The position numbers and the translations under genes are program-made. A DNA stretch of 64,000 nucleotides, taken from NCBI RefSeq assembly GCF_021462225.1, contig NC_061800.1, positions 9,581,002 through 9,645,001 of the forward strand. The letters run 5' to 3'. The notes below the pieces were generated by a model, which did not search any database, was not told where the DNA came from, and saw only the letters and a list, made by a program, of their open reading frames with translations. This stretch comes from Girardinichthys multiradiatus. Its lineage: Eukaryota > Chordata > Actinopteri > Cyprinodontiformes > Goodeidae. This document shows positions 1 to 11,416 of the stretch, one piece after another (the first letter of the stretch is position 1; each line of letters starts with the position of its first letter).

Positions 1-25
1 TGGAAGTCAATGGAAGTAACCAAAA

Positions 26-27
<2 letters not shown>

Positions 28-56
<29 letters not shown>
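28..56. repeat. (TG)n microsatellite
   Basis: An uninterrupted GT dinucleotide run of about 29 bases near the left edge. The next 125 bases, up to the LINE at about 182, show no gene. Confidence 0.95.
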
Positions 57-58
<2 letters not shown>

Positions 59-552
59 CATGTTTAGCCAGCATTATGAGGACAAAAACTTGACAGAGGA
101 CCAACATTTTGTGGACAATTCAGCATTGTAAGGACTTTTTGCAATATGAAAGGTGCAAAGCCTCTAGTTACCATTCATACTCTCAAATGATCCTAGAGGC
201 TATGTTGTCAGGGACCTAAATGCCCCCGGTAGGGTCTCCCATGGCAAACAGCAGTTCAAGAATCCCTGATGAGGACGAAAGTATCGAGGCACGTGACGTT
301 GCCCTGTACGGCGGAGCTAGGGTCCCACCCTGGAGCCAGGCCTGGGGTCGGGACTTGCTGGAGAGCGCCTGGTGGCCGGGTCGCTCCTCGCGGGACCCGG
401 ACGGGACAAGCCCGAACAAGAGACGTGAGGCCATCCCCCAGTGGGCCCACCACCTGCAGGGGGAACCGTGAGGGACCGGTGCAAAGAGGATTGGGTGGCG
501 GACGAACGTAGAGACCTAAGCGGCCCGATCCCCGGATGCTTAGGCTGGCTCT

Positions 553-1931
553 AGGCACGTGGAATGTCACCTCGCTGGGGGGAAGGAGCCTGAGCTTGTG
601 CGGGAGGTCGAGAGATATTGACTAGAAATAGTCAGGCTCGCCTCCACGCACAGCGTGGGCTCTGGAACCCATCTCCTTGAGAGGGGTTGGACTCTCTTCT
701 ACTCTGAGTGGCCCACAGGGAGAGGCGGCGGGCTGGTGTGGGTTTGCTTGTTGCCCCCCAGCTCAGCCGTCTCGTGTTGGGGTTTACCCCAGTGGATGAG
801 AGGGTTGTATCCCTGCGCCTTTGGTTTGGGGATAGGTCTCTGACTGTCGTCTCGGCCTATGGGCCGAGCAGTAGTGCGGAGTACCTGGCCTTCTTGGTGT
901 CCCTGTCGGGGGTGCTGGATAGTGCCCCTCCTGGGGACTCCATTATTCTGCTGGGGGACTTCAACGCCCACGTGGGAAATGACAGTGACACCTGGAAAGG
1001 CGTGATCGGGAGGAATGGCCTCCCCGATCTGAATCCGAGTGGTGTTTTGTTATTGGACTTCTGTGCTAGTCACGGATTGTCCATAATGAACACCATGTTC
1101 AAACATAAGGGTGTCCATCAGTGCACTTGGCACCAGGACACCCTAGGCAGGAGGTCGATGATCGACTTTGTGTCATCGGACCTTCAGCTGCATGTTTTGG
1201 ACACTCGGGTGAAGAGAGGGGCTGAGCTGTCCACTGATCACCACCTGGTGGTGAGTTGGATGCGCTGGAGGAGGAGAAAGCCGGACAGACTTGGCAGACC
1301 CAAGCGCATAGTGAGGGTCTGCTGGGAACACCTGGCGGAGCACTCGGCCAGGGATGTATTCAACTCCCACCTCCGGGAGAGCTTCGACCAGATCCCGGGG
1401 GATGTTGGAGAGATAGAGTCCGAGTGGACCATGTTCTCCGCATCTATTGTCGATGCTGCTGCCCATAGCTGCGGCCGTAAGGTCTGCGTTGCCTGTCGCG
1501 GCGGCAATCCCAGAACCTGGTGGTGGACACTGGCAGTAAGGGATGCTGTCAAGCTGAAGAAGGAGTCCTATCGGCTGTGGTTGGCTTGTGGGACTCCTGA
1601 GGCGGCTGACGGGTACCGCAAGGCCAAGCGTGCTGCGGTCCGGGCTGTGGCAGAGGCAAAAACTCGGGCCTGGGAGGAGTTCGGTGAGGCCATGGAGAAG
1701 GACTACCAGTTGGCCTCAAAGCGATTCTGGCAAACATTCCGGCGCCTCAGGAGGGGGAAGCAGTGCTTCGCCAACACTGTTTATAGTGGGGGTGGGAGGC
1801 TGCTGTCTTCGACTGAGGACATTATCGGGTGGTGGAAGGAGTACTTTGAGGATCTCCTCAATCCTGCCATCATGCATTCCGTGGTGGAAACAGAGGCTGG
1901 GGACTCGGGGTTGGACTCTTTCATCACCTAG
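553..1931 (+). pseudogene. LINE copy A endonuclease region of ORF2 (broken)
   Basis: The reading frame encodes the N-terminal endonuclease of the LINE polyprotein, which nicks the genomic target to prime reverse transcription. Visible motifs include GTWNVTSL near the start, [12 protein letters not shown] at about 951-990, and the catalytic-type STDHH at about 1229-1243. Breaks: an in-frame TGA at about 619-621 where copy B has an Arg codon; a one-base deletion near 706 (CTGAGTGG against CTGGAGTGG in copy B), which shifts the frame; and a TAG at 1929-1931 where copy B reads CAG. The longest open stretch is 708-1931. It is a dead retroelement gene, not a host gene. Confidence 0.85.
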
Positions 1932-3421
1932 GCTGAAGTCACCGAGGTGGTTAAAAAGCTCCGCGGTGGCAAGGCTTCGGGGGTGGATGAGATCCGCCCT
2001 GAGTACCTCAAGTCTCTGGATGTTGTTGGGCTGTCATGGTTGACACGCCTCTTCAACATTGCGTGGCGGTCGGGGACAGTGCCTCTGGACTGGCAGACTG
2101 GGGTGGTGGTCCCCCTTCATAAGATGGGGGACCGGAGGGTGTGTTCCAACTACAGGGGGATCACACTCCTCAGCCTCCCTGGTAAGGCCTACGCCAGGGT
2201 ATTGGAGAGGAGAGTCCGGCCGGTAGTCGAACCTCGGCTTCAGGAGGAGCAGTGTGGTTTTTGTCCTGGCGTGGAACACTGGACCAGCTCTATACCCTCT
2301 ATAGGATGCTCGAGGGTTCATGGGAGTTTGCCCAACCGGTTCACATGTGTTTTGTGGACCTGGTGAAGGCATTCGACTGTGTCCCTCGTGATGCCCTGTG
2401 GGGGGTGCTCCAGGAGTATGGAATTGGGGGCCCTTTATTAGGGGCCATCCGGTCCCTGTACGAGTGGAGCAGGAGTTTGGTCCGCATTGCCGGCACTAAG
2501 TTAGACCTGTTCCCGGTGCACGTTGGACTCCGCCAGGGCTGCCCTTTGTCACCGGTCCTGTTCATAACTTTTATGGAAAGGATTTCTAGACGCAGCCAAG
2601 GGCCGGAGGGTGTCTGGTTTGGGGACCAGTGGATTTCGTCTCTTCTTTTTGCGGACGACGTGGTCCTGCTGGCCCCCTCTAGCCAAGACCTACAGCATGC
2701 GCTGTGGCGGTTCGCAGCCGAGTGTGAAGAGGCTGGGATGAAGATCAGCTCCTCCAAGTCCGAGGCCATGGTTCTCAACTGGAAAAGGGTGGCTTGTCCT
2801 CTTCAGGTTGGAGGGGAGTTCCTGCCTCATGCGGAGGAGTTTAAGTATCTCGGGGTCTTTTTCACGAGTGGGGGAAAAATGGAGCAGGAGATCGACAGAC
2901 GGATCGGTGTGGCTGTCGCAGTAATGGGGGCACTGTGCCGGTCCGTTGTGGTGAAGGGAGAGCTGAGCCGAAAAGCAAAGCTCTAAATTTACCGGTCGGT
3001 CTACGTTCCTACCCTCACCTATGGCCATGAACTTTGGGTCATGACTGAAAGAACGAGATCCCGGATACAAGCAACTGAAATGAGCTTCCTCCGTAGGGTG
3101 GCTGGGCACTCCCTTAGAGATAGGGTGAGGAGCTCGGCCATCCGGGAGGGGATCGGAGTAGAGCCGCTGCTCCTCCACATCGAGAGGAGCCAGTTGAGGT
3201 TGCTCGGGCATCTATACTGGATGCCTCCTTCACGCCTTCCTCGGGAGGTGTTCCAGGCACGTCCCACCGGGAGGAGGCCCAGGGGACGGCCCAGGACACG
3301 CTGGAGGGACTATGTCTCTCGGCTGGCCTTGGGCTCCACCTGGAGGAGCTGGAGGAGGTGTCTGGGGATAGGGAGGTCTGGGCGTCTCTGCTGAGTCTGC
3401 TACCCCCGCGACCTGGTCTCG
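1932..3421 (+). pseudogene. LINE copy A reverse transcriptase region of ORF2 (broken)
   Basis: This continues the polyprotein in the frame of the preceding block. RT motifs seen are GVDEIRPEYL (about 1980-2010), SNYRGITLLS (about 2145), GLRQGCPLSPVLF (about 2525-2563) and the active-site FADD with flanking SLLFADDVVLLAP (about 2640-2680). A one-base deletion near 2271 (GGCGTGG against GGCCGTGG) shifts the frame. TCA has become TAA at about 2984-2986. A further deletion near 3330, in the C-terminal RLAWERLG segment, shifts the frame again. The protein cannot be made from this copy. Confidence 0.85.
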
Positions 3422-3447
3422 GATAAGCGGAAGACGATGACGACGAC

Positions 3448-6400
3448 TCTCTGATGTGCAATGCGGGGCAATTCAGAGGAAGTCCTAAAGGAGTGGTTGA
3501 GCATTTCATAAGAAAAACGGATTTACGCATTTTGAATTCTGCAGCTATTTAGCTTAGCTTGGTTTAACAACAGGATATTAAGAAAACTACAAAGAAAAAT
3601 AAGAGTTAAACAGATATTTGAGCTTTGACTCTAGGCAATAAAAACCATAGAAAGCAACAATGACCATAACCCTAATGAGCCGGATGCATACATGTAAACA
3701 CAGCTTTTGTTTAAGGTGCTGCGTGCTTCTTTACCTTCATTGGGATTTTTGTATTTTATTAATGAAATTTTAACTGTTTTCAACATACCACATTTTTAAT
3801 ATGCAACAGTAGGTATAGAGAAGTACATAGACTTTTTTTTCTAATCTTCAGCATTGGTTGTTTGTTAACCAGAAGTCTGCAGTATTTTCAGAGATTCAAA
3901 CTTCATTTTTTTCTGTATTGTTCAATTAGTGTCTCAGTTTTTAAAAATAAACCCAGTTAGAACAAAGTAAAGGACACATTCGTTGATGATATTTGGAGGT
4001 AAAAAGGTTTTCAGTTTTTGTTCAAAACTCCCTGGAAGTATAACATCAAGACAACTTGTCCAATTATTGGGATTTTGTTTTTTGTTCCTGGTTTTATATT
4101 GATGTGCTCATTTTTTTGTCATGTTTTATCATCTCTTTAATGATTGTTTTCTTCTATTTGTTTGTTTTCGGCAATTAGTTTCTGTAAGAATGAAAAAAAG
4201 GTTCTGTCTTTTCTTTTTATCTGTTTGATCTATAACCTGCATTGCTGCTTGCTGACAGCTTCAAGCATTTTGCGGATGTTGCTAGCTTCCTGCAGCCTGA
4301 ATGCTTTACCGCCAACGCTTCTGCGCTAAGTGCACCGGCTCTCCCATCAGCCGCCTCCCCCTCCCATTATGGGGCTGCTTACTGGGAGAAAGAGGTCCAG
4401 CGGGTCACCAGGATTACTTGAGCATCCTCTCAGTAAGCATCCCTGATGGTTGCTGTTGTAAACCCTGCCTGCCACTCCCTATCGGCTCAGACTTGTGACA
4501 TTTGACCTCAGTGTCCATTGGTTAATCTCCTGCCTTTTCTTTTTCTTCTTTTACCTTTCTGCTGGATCACATCATCTCTTTTTTCTTATCGTTTCTTTCT
4601 TAATTGTTGGTCTTCATTTCTTTTCTTTGTTTGAACTTGGGGTTTTGGTTACACTTGTCTGCTTGTGAACTCCTGCTTTCTTTTTGCTTTGTTTTACCTT
4701 TTTGTCCCCTTTCATCTTTTGGCCGTTTTTTTCCTCTGTACAACTTTATATGCACACTCTAAACCCCCATCTGGTAATTTTCTTCATTCTTTACTCCAAA
4801 TTTTCTTTTTCTTTCGAATCTCTTTCACTCACCCTTCTGCTTTTATTTCTATTACTGTTTATCCGTCCTGTTTTTATTCTATCATTCATTTTTCATCCTG
4901 TCCTTTTCTTTCATCTGACCTGCCTTCATTTTATTACCTTTCCCTTCCTATTGGGGCACCAGTCTTCCCTTTGTTCACCCTATGACATCACACAGTGCCG
5001 TCTGCACCCAGTTCGCGTCACAGTTTTGGCCCTGGTTGCCTTGGATACGACTTCTCCGGACGGGAAGCCACACAAGATAATCTCAGCTGGAAGCCCCGCC
5101 TCCTGCAGGGCCTCAGAGACTCATTCGATGGTTTCTGTTACCACCCAAACCCCGCCTCCTGCTTGGCAGATCTGGGACGTAATTGGCTCCAGCCTGGTTC
5201 ACATCCTCTGCTTAGTTCTTCTGTTTATAGCCTACAGTTGGATCGAGCTAACGTAACAGTTACTACAACCCTGCAACCTCCACCTTTCTCTCGCCCAGGC
5301 TCCTCCCCCTCCACAGACCCCTCCCCTTTTTGCCCCCTTTATGTCAAACCACACACAAATCTGAGCCATGAGATCATTCCCTCTTTCTCCGATCCCTTTT
5401 TTGTCATGCGTATAAGGGTTATATGGTGGTGGTGAAAAGGTCTGTAAACTCTCTGAGGTAGGTATGGCATGTGACTGAAATCAACAAACACATCCCTCAG
5501 CAGACATTACATGAAGAAAATGGAGCTGTGGGATTCGCTGTCTCTCCCATGTAATATCACTGGAGGGTCGGCATGAGCCATCACTTCTATCTTCACTTTT
5601 CTTTCGTCTTTGCAATAAACTGGAACAGAAACTGTCAACCGAAGCAGAACACAACAGGATAAGGGCATCTGTGGACTGTGTGTTGATATAGCAGATGTCC
5701 ATTTGAAAGAGTGAAAATGCCACCAAATGCTCCTTATTGTGTGTTATAATTCGCAGATTGTTTATGAATTTGTACACTACAGTGGACAATGTTTGTTTCA
5801 AAGATCCTTTTTGTTAATTAAATAACAGTTTTGTAAAATCCAGCAGCCATATATGACCATCATGGAGGTCTGCTGGCTGATTGGCTGGAGACAGTTACAT
5901 TATTTTGCCAAGAGAATCCCTTTGTTATTATGGCTTAAGGATCTAAGTGTCATATCAGTGTAATATTGATTTCATTTAAATTTTGTAGAATATGACATTT
6001 TAGAGTTTTGATTTAGAAGTCAGTAACTTCACACTTTCATTTTTACTGACCATTCCAAAACAAACAAATCGGCTAACTATATTTTGTTACCATGAATATA
6101 TTTCAAAGATTTTGGTCTGATCAAATCTAAACCGGGTGCAAAGCTGACATTCAGTCTGAAACCTTCCTTAACAAAATTATTTTTAAAGGACTTATATGTT
6201 TAATTGCATAATTATTCTTACGTTGTGGTCTGATCAGCAGTGAATGTAGCTTATAGACACTGAGATAAGCAACCAGAAGTAGGCATGGGCTGGTATGAGA
6301 TTCAGTATACTAACCTTGAATAAAATATACTACAGTTTTATGGTATCATAATATTTTTTTCAAAACTTCACAAAAAAAAAAAGGATCTGAATAATGTAGT

Positions 6401-7232
6401 GTTATAAATTGACTATTTAATACAGAAAGGCAACAATGTTTCCTACTACTGAAAAATAATATGGATTATAACAGGTACAATCAAGTACTTAGAAACATTA
6501 AATAAATACCTGTAAATTTAGTTCTCAAGGACATGTGCCTATTGCTCAAAGTATTTTCCTTTTTGCTGTAGTTTTATTACATTAGTTTAATTTTTGTCTT
6601 TGAACACTTAAAAGACAAAAAATCTACAAATTTATTTGTAATCACCTACGTTTAGAGTCCTTCTTTCAGGATGCTAGCCAGCAGTCCACAGTAACATGTA
6701 TGGTAGAGGCAGGGCTGCATTACTCTATAGCTCCATATACCTTGAGAAAACTTTGGGTGCTCCGACACATTCTCTGGGATCTTCTTAAAAGGTCTAAAGA
6801 ATTGGAATGGTATGATGGAAAACTTTTTGAAAACCTTACCCGTTTACAACCTTGACACCTCCATACTGGGAACAAGTCTATGCCTGCCTAAAGATCATAG
6901 TCTGCTATGGTACACATGCCGACCAGAGATAGGTTTCTGAATGGCTCGCTTTGTTAAGCACTGGGATGTCTTGAATAGGCTTCTGAAATGAAAGTAAAAT
7001 CAGGAATTAAGTGTTGTCACAAGCAGTTGCCAGAGCATTCAGCAGTCAACCCAAACAGAGTGTGAAGGTTACACACTGAGAGGATTCCTCATAGCCACAA
7101 AGAGAGCATTACTGCGGGCACTCGACAGTGTTAAGGTCTGTGATGGGGAATTCGCACTGCTTTGACCTCACTGACCATGCCCATACTCTAACTTAAAAGG
7201 CGTTTTAGTTATGAGACCTTTAACATTTTACC
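3448..7232. other. No gene recognised; T/C-rich DNA and a possible old repeat
   Basis: Between LINE copy A and the Tc1 element there is no ORF with recognisable similarity or codon structure. The stretch 4500-4980 is strongly pyrimidine-rich on the plus strand, so its long open frames are low-complexity artefacts. Around 6285-6370 the text (GGCTGGTATGAGATTC, then GGTATCATAATA) resembles a degenerate short non-autonomous DNA element, but this is only an impression. No lrch1 exon upstream of the one at 17052 was recognised here. Confidence 0.5.
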
Positions 7233-7265
7233 TGGAACTGATTCACCTTGTAGTGAATTTATATA
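7233..7265 (+). repeat. Left arm of 64-bp palindrome hosting a Tc1 insertion
   Basis: Thirty-three bases (starting TGGAACTGATTCACC and ending TTTATATA) are the exact reverse complement of 8402-8434, on the other side of the Tc1 element. Without the transposon and one TA duplicate, the two arms form a perfect 64-bp palindrome centred on the TA target. Confidence 0.9.
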
Positions 7266-8401
7266 CAGGTCCTTCTCAAAATATTAGCATATTGTGATAA
7301 AGTTCATTATTTTCCATAATGTAATGATGAAAATTTAACATTCATATATTTTAGATTCATTGCACATTAACTGAAATATTTCAGGTCTTTTATTGACTTA
7401 ATACGGATGATTGTGGCATACAGCTCATGAAAACCCAAAATTCCTATCTCACAAAATTAGCACATCATTAAAAGGGTCTCTAAACGAGCTATGAACCTAA
7501 TCATCTGAATCAACGAGTTAACTCTAAACACCTGCAAAAGATTCCTGAGGCCTTTAAAACTCCCAGCCTGGTTCATCACTCAAAACCCCAATCATGGGTA
7601 AGACTGCCGACCTGACTGCTGTCCAGAAGGCCACTATTGACACCCTCAAGCAAGAGGGTAAGACACATAAATAAATTTCTGAACGAATAGGCTGTTCCCA
7701 GAGTGATGTATCAAGGCACCTCAGTGGGAAGTCTGTGGGAAGGAAAAGGTGTGGCAGAAAACGCTGCACAACGAGAAGAGGTGACCGGACCCTGAGGAAG
7801 ATTGTGGAGAAGGGCCGATTCCAGACCTTGGGGGACCTGCGGAAGCAGTGGACTGAGTCTGGAGTAGAAACATCCAGAGCCACCGTGCACAGGCGTGTGC
7901 AGAAATGGGCTACAGGTGTCGCATTCCCCAGGTCAAGCCACGTTTGAACCAGAAACAGCGGCAGAAGCGCCTGACCTGGGCTACAGAGAAGCAGCACTGG
8001 ACTGTTGCTCAGTGGTCCAAAGTACTATTTTCGGATGAAAGCAAATTCTGCATGTCATTCGGAAATCAAGGTGCCAGAGTCTGGAGGAAGACTGGGGAGA
8101 AGGAAATGCCAAAATGCCAGAGGTCCAGTGTCAAGTACCCACAGTCAGTGATGGTCTGGGGTGCCGTGTCAGCTGCTGGTGTTGGTCCACTGTGTTTTAT
8201 CAAGGGCAGGGTCAATGCAGCTAGCTATGAGGAGATTTTGGAGCACTTCATGCTTCCATCTGCTGAAAAGCTTTATGAAGATGAAGATTTCATTTTTCAG
8301 TGTGCAATGAATCTAAAATATATGAATGTTAAATTTTCATCATGACATTGTGGAAAATAATTAACTTTATCACAATATGCTAATTTTTTGAGAAGGACCT
8401 G
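7266..8401 (+). mobile_element. Tc1/mariner element (copy 1), internally deleted
   Basis: Its ends CAGGTCCTTCTCAAA and the inverted TTTGAGAAGGACCTG are flanked by TA at 7264-7265 and 8402-8403. The left terminal inverted repeat runs about 200 bases. The right one is cut to about 100 bases because a deletion joins the transposase gene to the inside of the right repeat at about 8299, apparently at a shared TTTCAG. The element at 27357-28924 is a sister copy that keeps the deleted part. Confidence 0.93.
7594..8345 (+). pseudogene. Tc1 transposase, truncated (copy 1)
   Basis: This is a DDE transposase of the IS630-Tc1-mariner superfamily. ATG at 7594 begins MGKTADLTAVQKATIDTLKQ, followed by a paired-type helix-turn-helix region with ISERIGCSQSDVSRHLSGKS. 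Codon 27 is TAA (7672-7674) where the sister copy has GAA. A one-base deletion near 7900 (GCAGAAATGG against GCAGGAAATGG) shifts the frame. The first catalytic Asp is present in FSDESKF (about 8031-8050). The second Asp and the Glu of SPDLNPIENLW are lost to the deletion at 8299, so the enzyme is dead. Confidence 0.9.
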
Positions 8402-8403
8402 TA

Positions 8404-8434
8404 TATAAATTCACTACAAGGTGAATCAGTTCCA
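8404..8434 (+). repeat. Right arm of 64-bp palindrome
   Basis: This mirrors 7233-7263 exactly and ends in GGTGAATCAGTTCCA. Beyond 8434 the symmetry stops, so the palindrome has a sharp boundary on both sides. Confidence 0.9.
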
Positions 8435-8469
8435 TTTGTAAATAGAGCGACCTTCTGGAAGGTGGGACA

Positions 8470-8908
8470 GTGATCTCATGGGTTTTTAAAAATGAAGCTG
8501 GAAGTATAGGACCATAGGAGATGTCTTGCAGCATTGGTGACAGTACTATGCATTAAACCTCTCTTTTCAAAACAATGGTGGTTCTGTTTGGGTAGCCGCA
8601 TCAGAGCCAGTGACTTAAAAAAGCTCAACAAGCTAATAAAGAAGGCTGGCTCTGTTCTGGGGACTCCTCTGGAACCTCTGGAAATCAATGTGCAATGAAG
8701 GATTCTTCAAAAAATGAAGAACATTATGGAGAACCCTGAGCATCCTCTGCATAAGACTGTTGAACAACAACAGAGTGTTATCAGTCAGAGGCTTCTTCAG
8801 ATCTGCTGTCAGCATCTACAACAGCTCTTTAAAGAAACTTGCATAATATGAGCTACAACATTTAATTTTGCTTTGGGATTATTAAAGTATTTTTGAATTG
8901 AATTGAAT
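8470..8908 (+). mobile_element. L2/Maui-like LINE 3' end fragment
   Basis: Translation around 8605-8835, across a stop codon, reads DLKKLNKLIKKAGSVLGTPL and then KMKNIMENPEHPLHKTVEQ. This is the conserved C-terminal tail of an L2-type LINE reverse transcriptase common in fish. The fragment ends in a TTGAAT tandem tail (8893-8908), as expected for a LINE 3' end. The same segment occurs at about 48360-48510. It is 5' truncated, and the region before 8590 has diverged or been replaced. Confidence 0.8.
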
Positions 8909-8943
8909 AATGGTGAACAAATTTTGAGTAGTGATGATGATAT

Positions 8944-8957
8944 TGGCCGAGCAAATG
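8944..8957. repeat. Target-site duplication of LINE copy B (left)
   Basis: The 14 bases TGGCCGAGCAAATG recur exactly at 11403-11416, bracketing LINE copy B. Confidence 0.9.
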
Positions 8958-11402
8958 CTCGTACTCGTACTCGTCGTCTTCCGCTTTATCCGGGACCGGG
9001 TCGCGGGGGCAGCAGACTCAACAGAGACGCCCAGACGTCCCTCTCTCCAGACACCTCCTCCAGTTCCTCCAGGGGGAGCCCAAGGCGTTCCCAGGCCAGC
9101 CGAAAGACATAGTCCCTCCAGTGTGTCCTGGGCCATCCCCTGGGCCTCCTCCCGGTGGGACGTGCCTGGAACACCTCCCAAGGAAGGCGTCCAGGAGGCT
9201 TCCGGTATAGATGCCCGAGCCACCTCAACTGGCTCCTCTCGATGTGGAGGAGCAGCGGCTCTACTCTGAGCCCCTCCCGGATGGCCGAGCTCCTTACCCT
9301 ATCTCTAAGGGAGTGCCCGGCCACTCTACGGAGGAAGCTCATTTCAGCCGCTTGTATCCGTGATATCGTTCTTTCGGTCATGACCCAAAGTTCGTGGCCA
9401 TAAGTGAGGGTAGGAACGTAGACCGACCAGTAAATTGAGAGCTTTGCTTTTCGGCTCAGCTCTCCACCACAACGGACCGGCACAGCGCCCCCATTACTGT
9501 GGCAGCCGCACCGATCCGTCTGTCGATCTCCCGCTCCATTCTTCCCTCACTCGTGAACAAGACCCCGAGATACTTAAACTCCTCCACTTGAGGCAGGAAC
9601 TCCCCTCCAACCTGAAGAGGACAAGCCACCCTTTTCCGGTCGAGTACCATGGCCTCGGACTTGGAGGAGCTGATCCTCATCCCAGCCGCTTCACACTCGG
9701 CTGCGAACCGCCACAGCGCCTGCTGTAGGTCTTGGCTAGAGGGGGCCAGCAGGACCACGTCATCTGCAAAAAGAAGAGACGAAATCCACTGGTCCCCAAA
9801 CCCGACCCCCTCCGGCCCTTGGCTGCGTCTAGAAATCCTGTCCATAAAAGTTATGAACAGGACCGGTGACAAAGGGCAGCCCTGCCGGAGTCCAACATGC
9901 ACTGGGAACAGGTCCGACTTAGTGCCGGCAATGCGGACCAAACTCCTGCTCCGCTCGTACAGGGACCGGATGGCCCCTAGTAAAGGGCCCCGATTCCATA
10001 CTCCTGGAGCACCCCCCACAGGGCATCAGGAGGGACACAGTCGAATGCCTTCTCCAGTTCCACAAAACACATGTGAACCGGTTGGGCAAACTCCCATGAA
10101 CCCTCGAGCACCCAGTAGAGGGTGTAGAGCTGGTCCAGTGTTCCACGGCCGGGACGAAAACCACACTGCTCCTCCTGAAGTCGAGGTTAGACTATCGGTC
10201 GGACTCTCCTCTCCAATACCCTGGCGTAGGCCTTACCAGGGAGGCTGAGGAGTGTGATCCCCCTGTAGTTGGAACACACCCTCCGGTCCCCCTTCTTATG
10301 AAGGGGGACCACCACCCCAGTCTGCCAGTCCAGAGGCACTGTCCCCGACCGCCACGCAATGTTGAAGAGGCGTGTCAACCATGACAGCCCAACAACATCC
10401 AGAGACTTGAGGTACTCAGGGCGGATCTCATCCACCCCCGAAGCCTTGCCACCGCGGAGCTTTTTGACCACCTCGGTGACTTCAGCCTGGGTGATGAAAG
10501 AGTCCCCAGCCTCTGTTTCCACCACGGAATGCGTGATCTGTCGTTCCCCACGTGGGTGTTGAAGTCCCCCAATAGAATAATGGAGCACTATCCAGCACCC
10601 CCGACAGGGACGCCAAGAAGGCTGGGTACTCTGCACTGCCACTCGGCCCGTAGGCTGAAATGATAGTCAGAGACCTCTCCCCAACCCGAAGGCGCAGGGA
10701 TACGACCCTCTCATCCACTGGGTTAAACCCCAACACGAGACGGCTGAGCTGGGGGGCAACAAGCAAACCCACACCAGCCCGCCGCCTCTCCCCGTGGGCC
10801 ACTCCAGAGTAGAACAGAGTCCAACCCCTCTCAAGGAGATGGGTTCCAGAGCCCACGCTGTGCGTGGAGGCAAGCCCGACTATTTCTAGTCGATATCTCT
10901 CGACCTCCCGCACAAGCTCAGGCTCCTTCCCCCCCAGCGAGGTGACATTCCACGTCCCTAGAGCCAGCCTAAGCATCCGGGGATCGGGCCGCTGAGGTCT
11001 CCACCTTCGTCCGCCACCCAATCCTCTTTGCACCGGTCCCTCACGGTTCCCCCTGCAGGTGGTGGGCCCACTGGGGGATGGCCTCGCGTCTCTCGTTCGG
11101 GCTTGGCCCGGCCGGGTCCCGCGAGGAGCAACCCGGCCACCAGGCGCTCTCCGACAAGTCCCGACCCCAGGCCTGGCTCCAGGGTGGGACCCCGGCTCTG
11201 CCGTACCGGGCGACGTCACGTGCCTCAATATTTTTTTCTTCATGAGGGATTCTTGAACCACTCTTTGTCTGACCCATCACCTAGAGCCTGTTTGCCATGG
11301 GAGACCCTACCAGGGGCACTTAGGCCCCAGACAACATAGCCTCTAGGATCATTTGAGCACTCAAACCCCTCCACCACGTTAAGGTGGTGGTTCAAGGAGG
11401 GG
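8958..11402 (-). mobile_element. Non-LTR retrotransposon (RTE/Rex3-like LINE), copy B, internal deletion
   Basis: Read on the minus strand, it starts CCCCTCCTTGAACC at 11402. It passes through the 5' UTR, the endonuclease N-terminus (about 11100-10540) and the reverse transcriptase (about 10500-8990), and ends in a GAGTAC/GACGAG tail. Perfect 14-bp duplications flank it. Relative to copy A, about 880 bases (copy A equivalents 986-1868) are missing; the junction at about 10537 joins mid-endonuclease to the RT linker. The RT keeps LRQGCPLSPVLF and FADDVVLLAP but is broken by frameshifts near 10187 and near 10000. Copy B keeps the CAG codon and the Ser codon that are nonsense in copy A. Confidence 0.92.
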
Positions 11403-11416
11403 TGGCCGAGCAAATG
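11403..11416. repeat. Target-site duplication of LINE copy B (right)
   Basis: This is a second exact copy of TGGCCGAGCAAATG, directly after the LINE 5' end. Confidence 0.9.

Larger units (their letters stand above)
182..3447 (+). mobile_element. Non-LTR retrotransposon (RTE/Rex3-like LINE), copy A, nearly full length, inactive
   Basis: This aligns by eye over its whole length with copies B (8958-11402, opposite strand) and C (19612-22018). It has a GC-rich 5' UTR, an apurinic/apyrimidinic endonuclease domain, a reverse transcriptase domain and a short 3' tail built from GACGA-like units. Compared with copy B it lacks about 40 bases at the 5' end and has a 28-base gap near 250. The clade call rests on the APE-RT layout and on the RT C-terminal region with WLGHL and RPRGRPR-like motifs; a CR1-type assignment is not excluded. 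No convincing target-site duplication is visible; ACTCTC occurs at both ends but is too short to rely on. Confidence 0.9.

Noticed and set aside
4684..5256. 190-codon plus-strand open frame
   Set aside because: It runs through a pyrimidine-rich tract and is mostly Phe, Leu and Ser; composition explains the open frame and no domain is visible.
4995..5435. Possible lrch1 upstream exon
   Set aside because: The frame contains no CH-domain or leucine-rich-repeat text, and no acceptor/donor pair brackets a recognisable exon.
5481..5801. 106-codon minus-strand open frame as a candidate gene
   Set aside because: No recognisable domain or splice signals; ordinary chance length in this composition.
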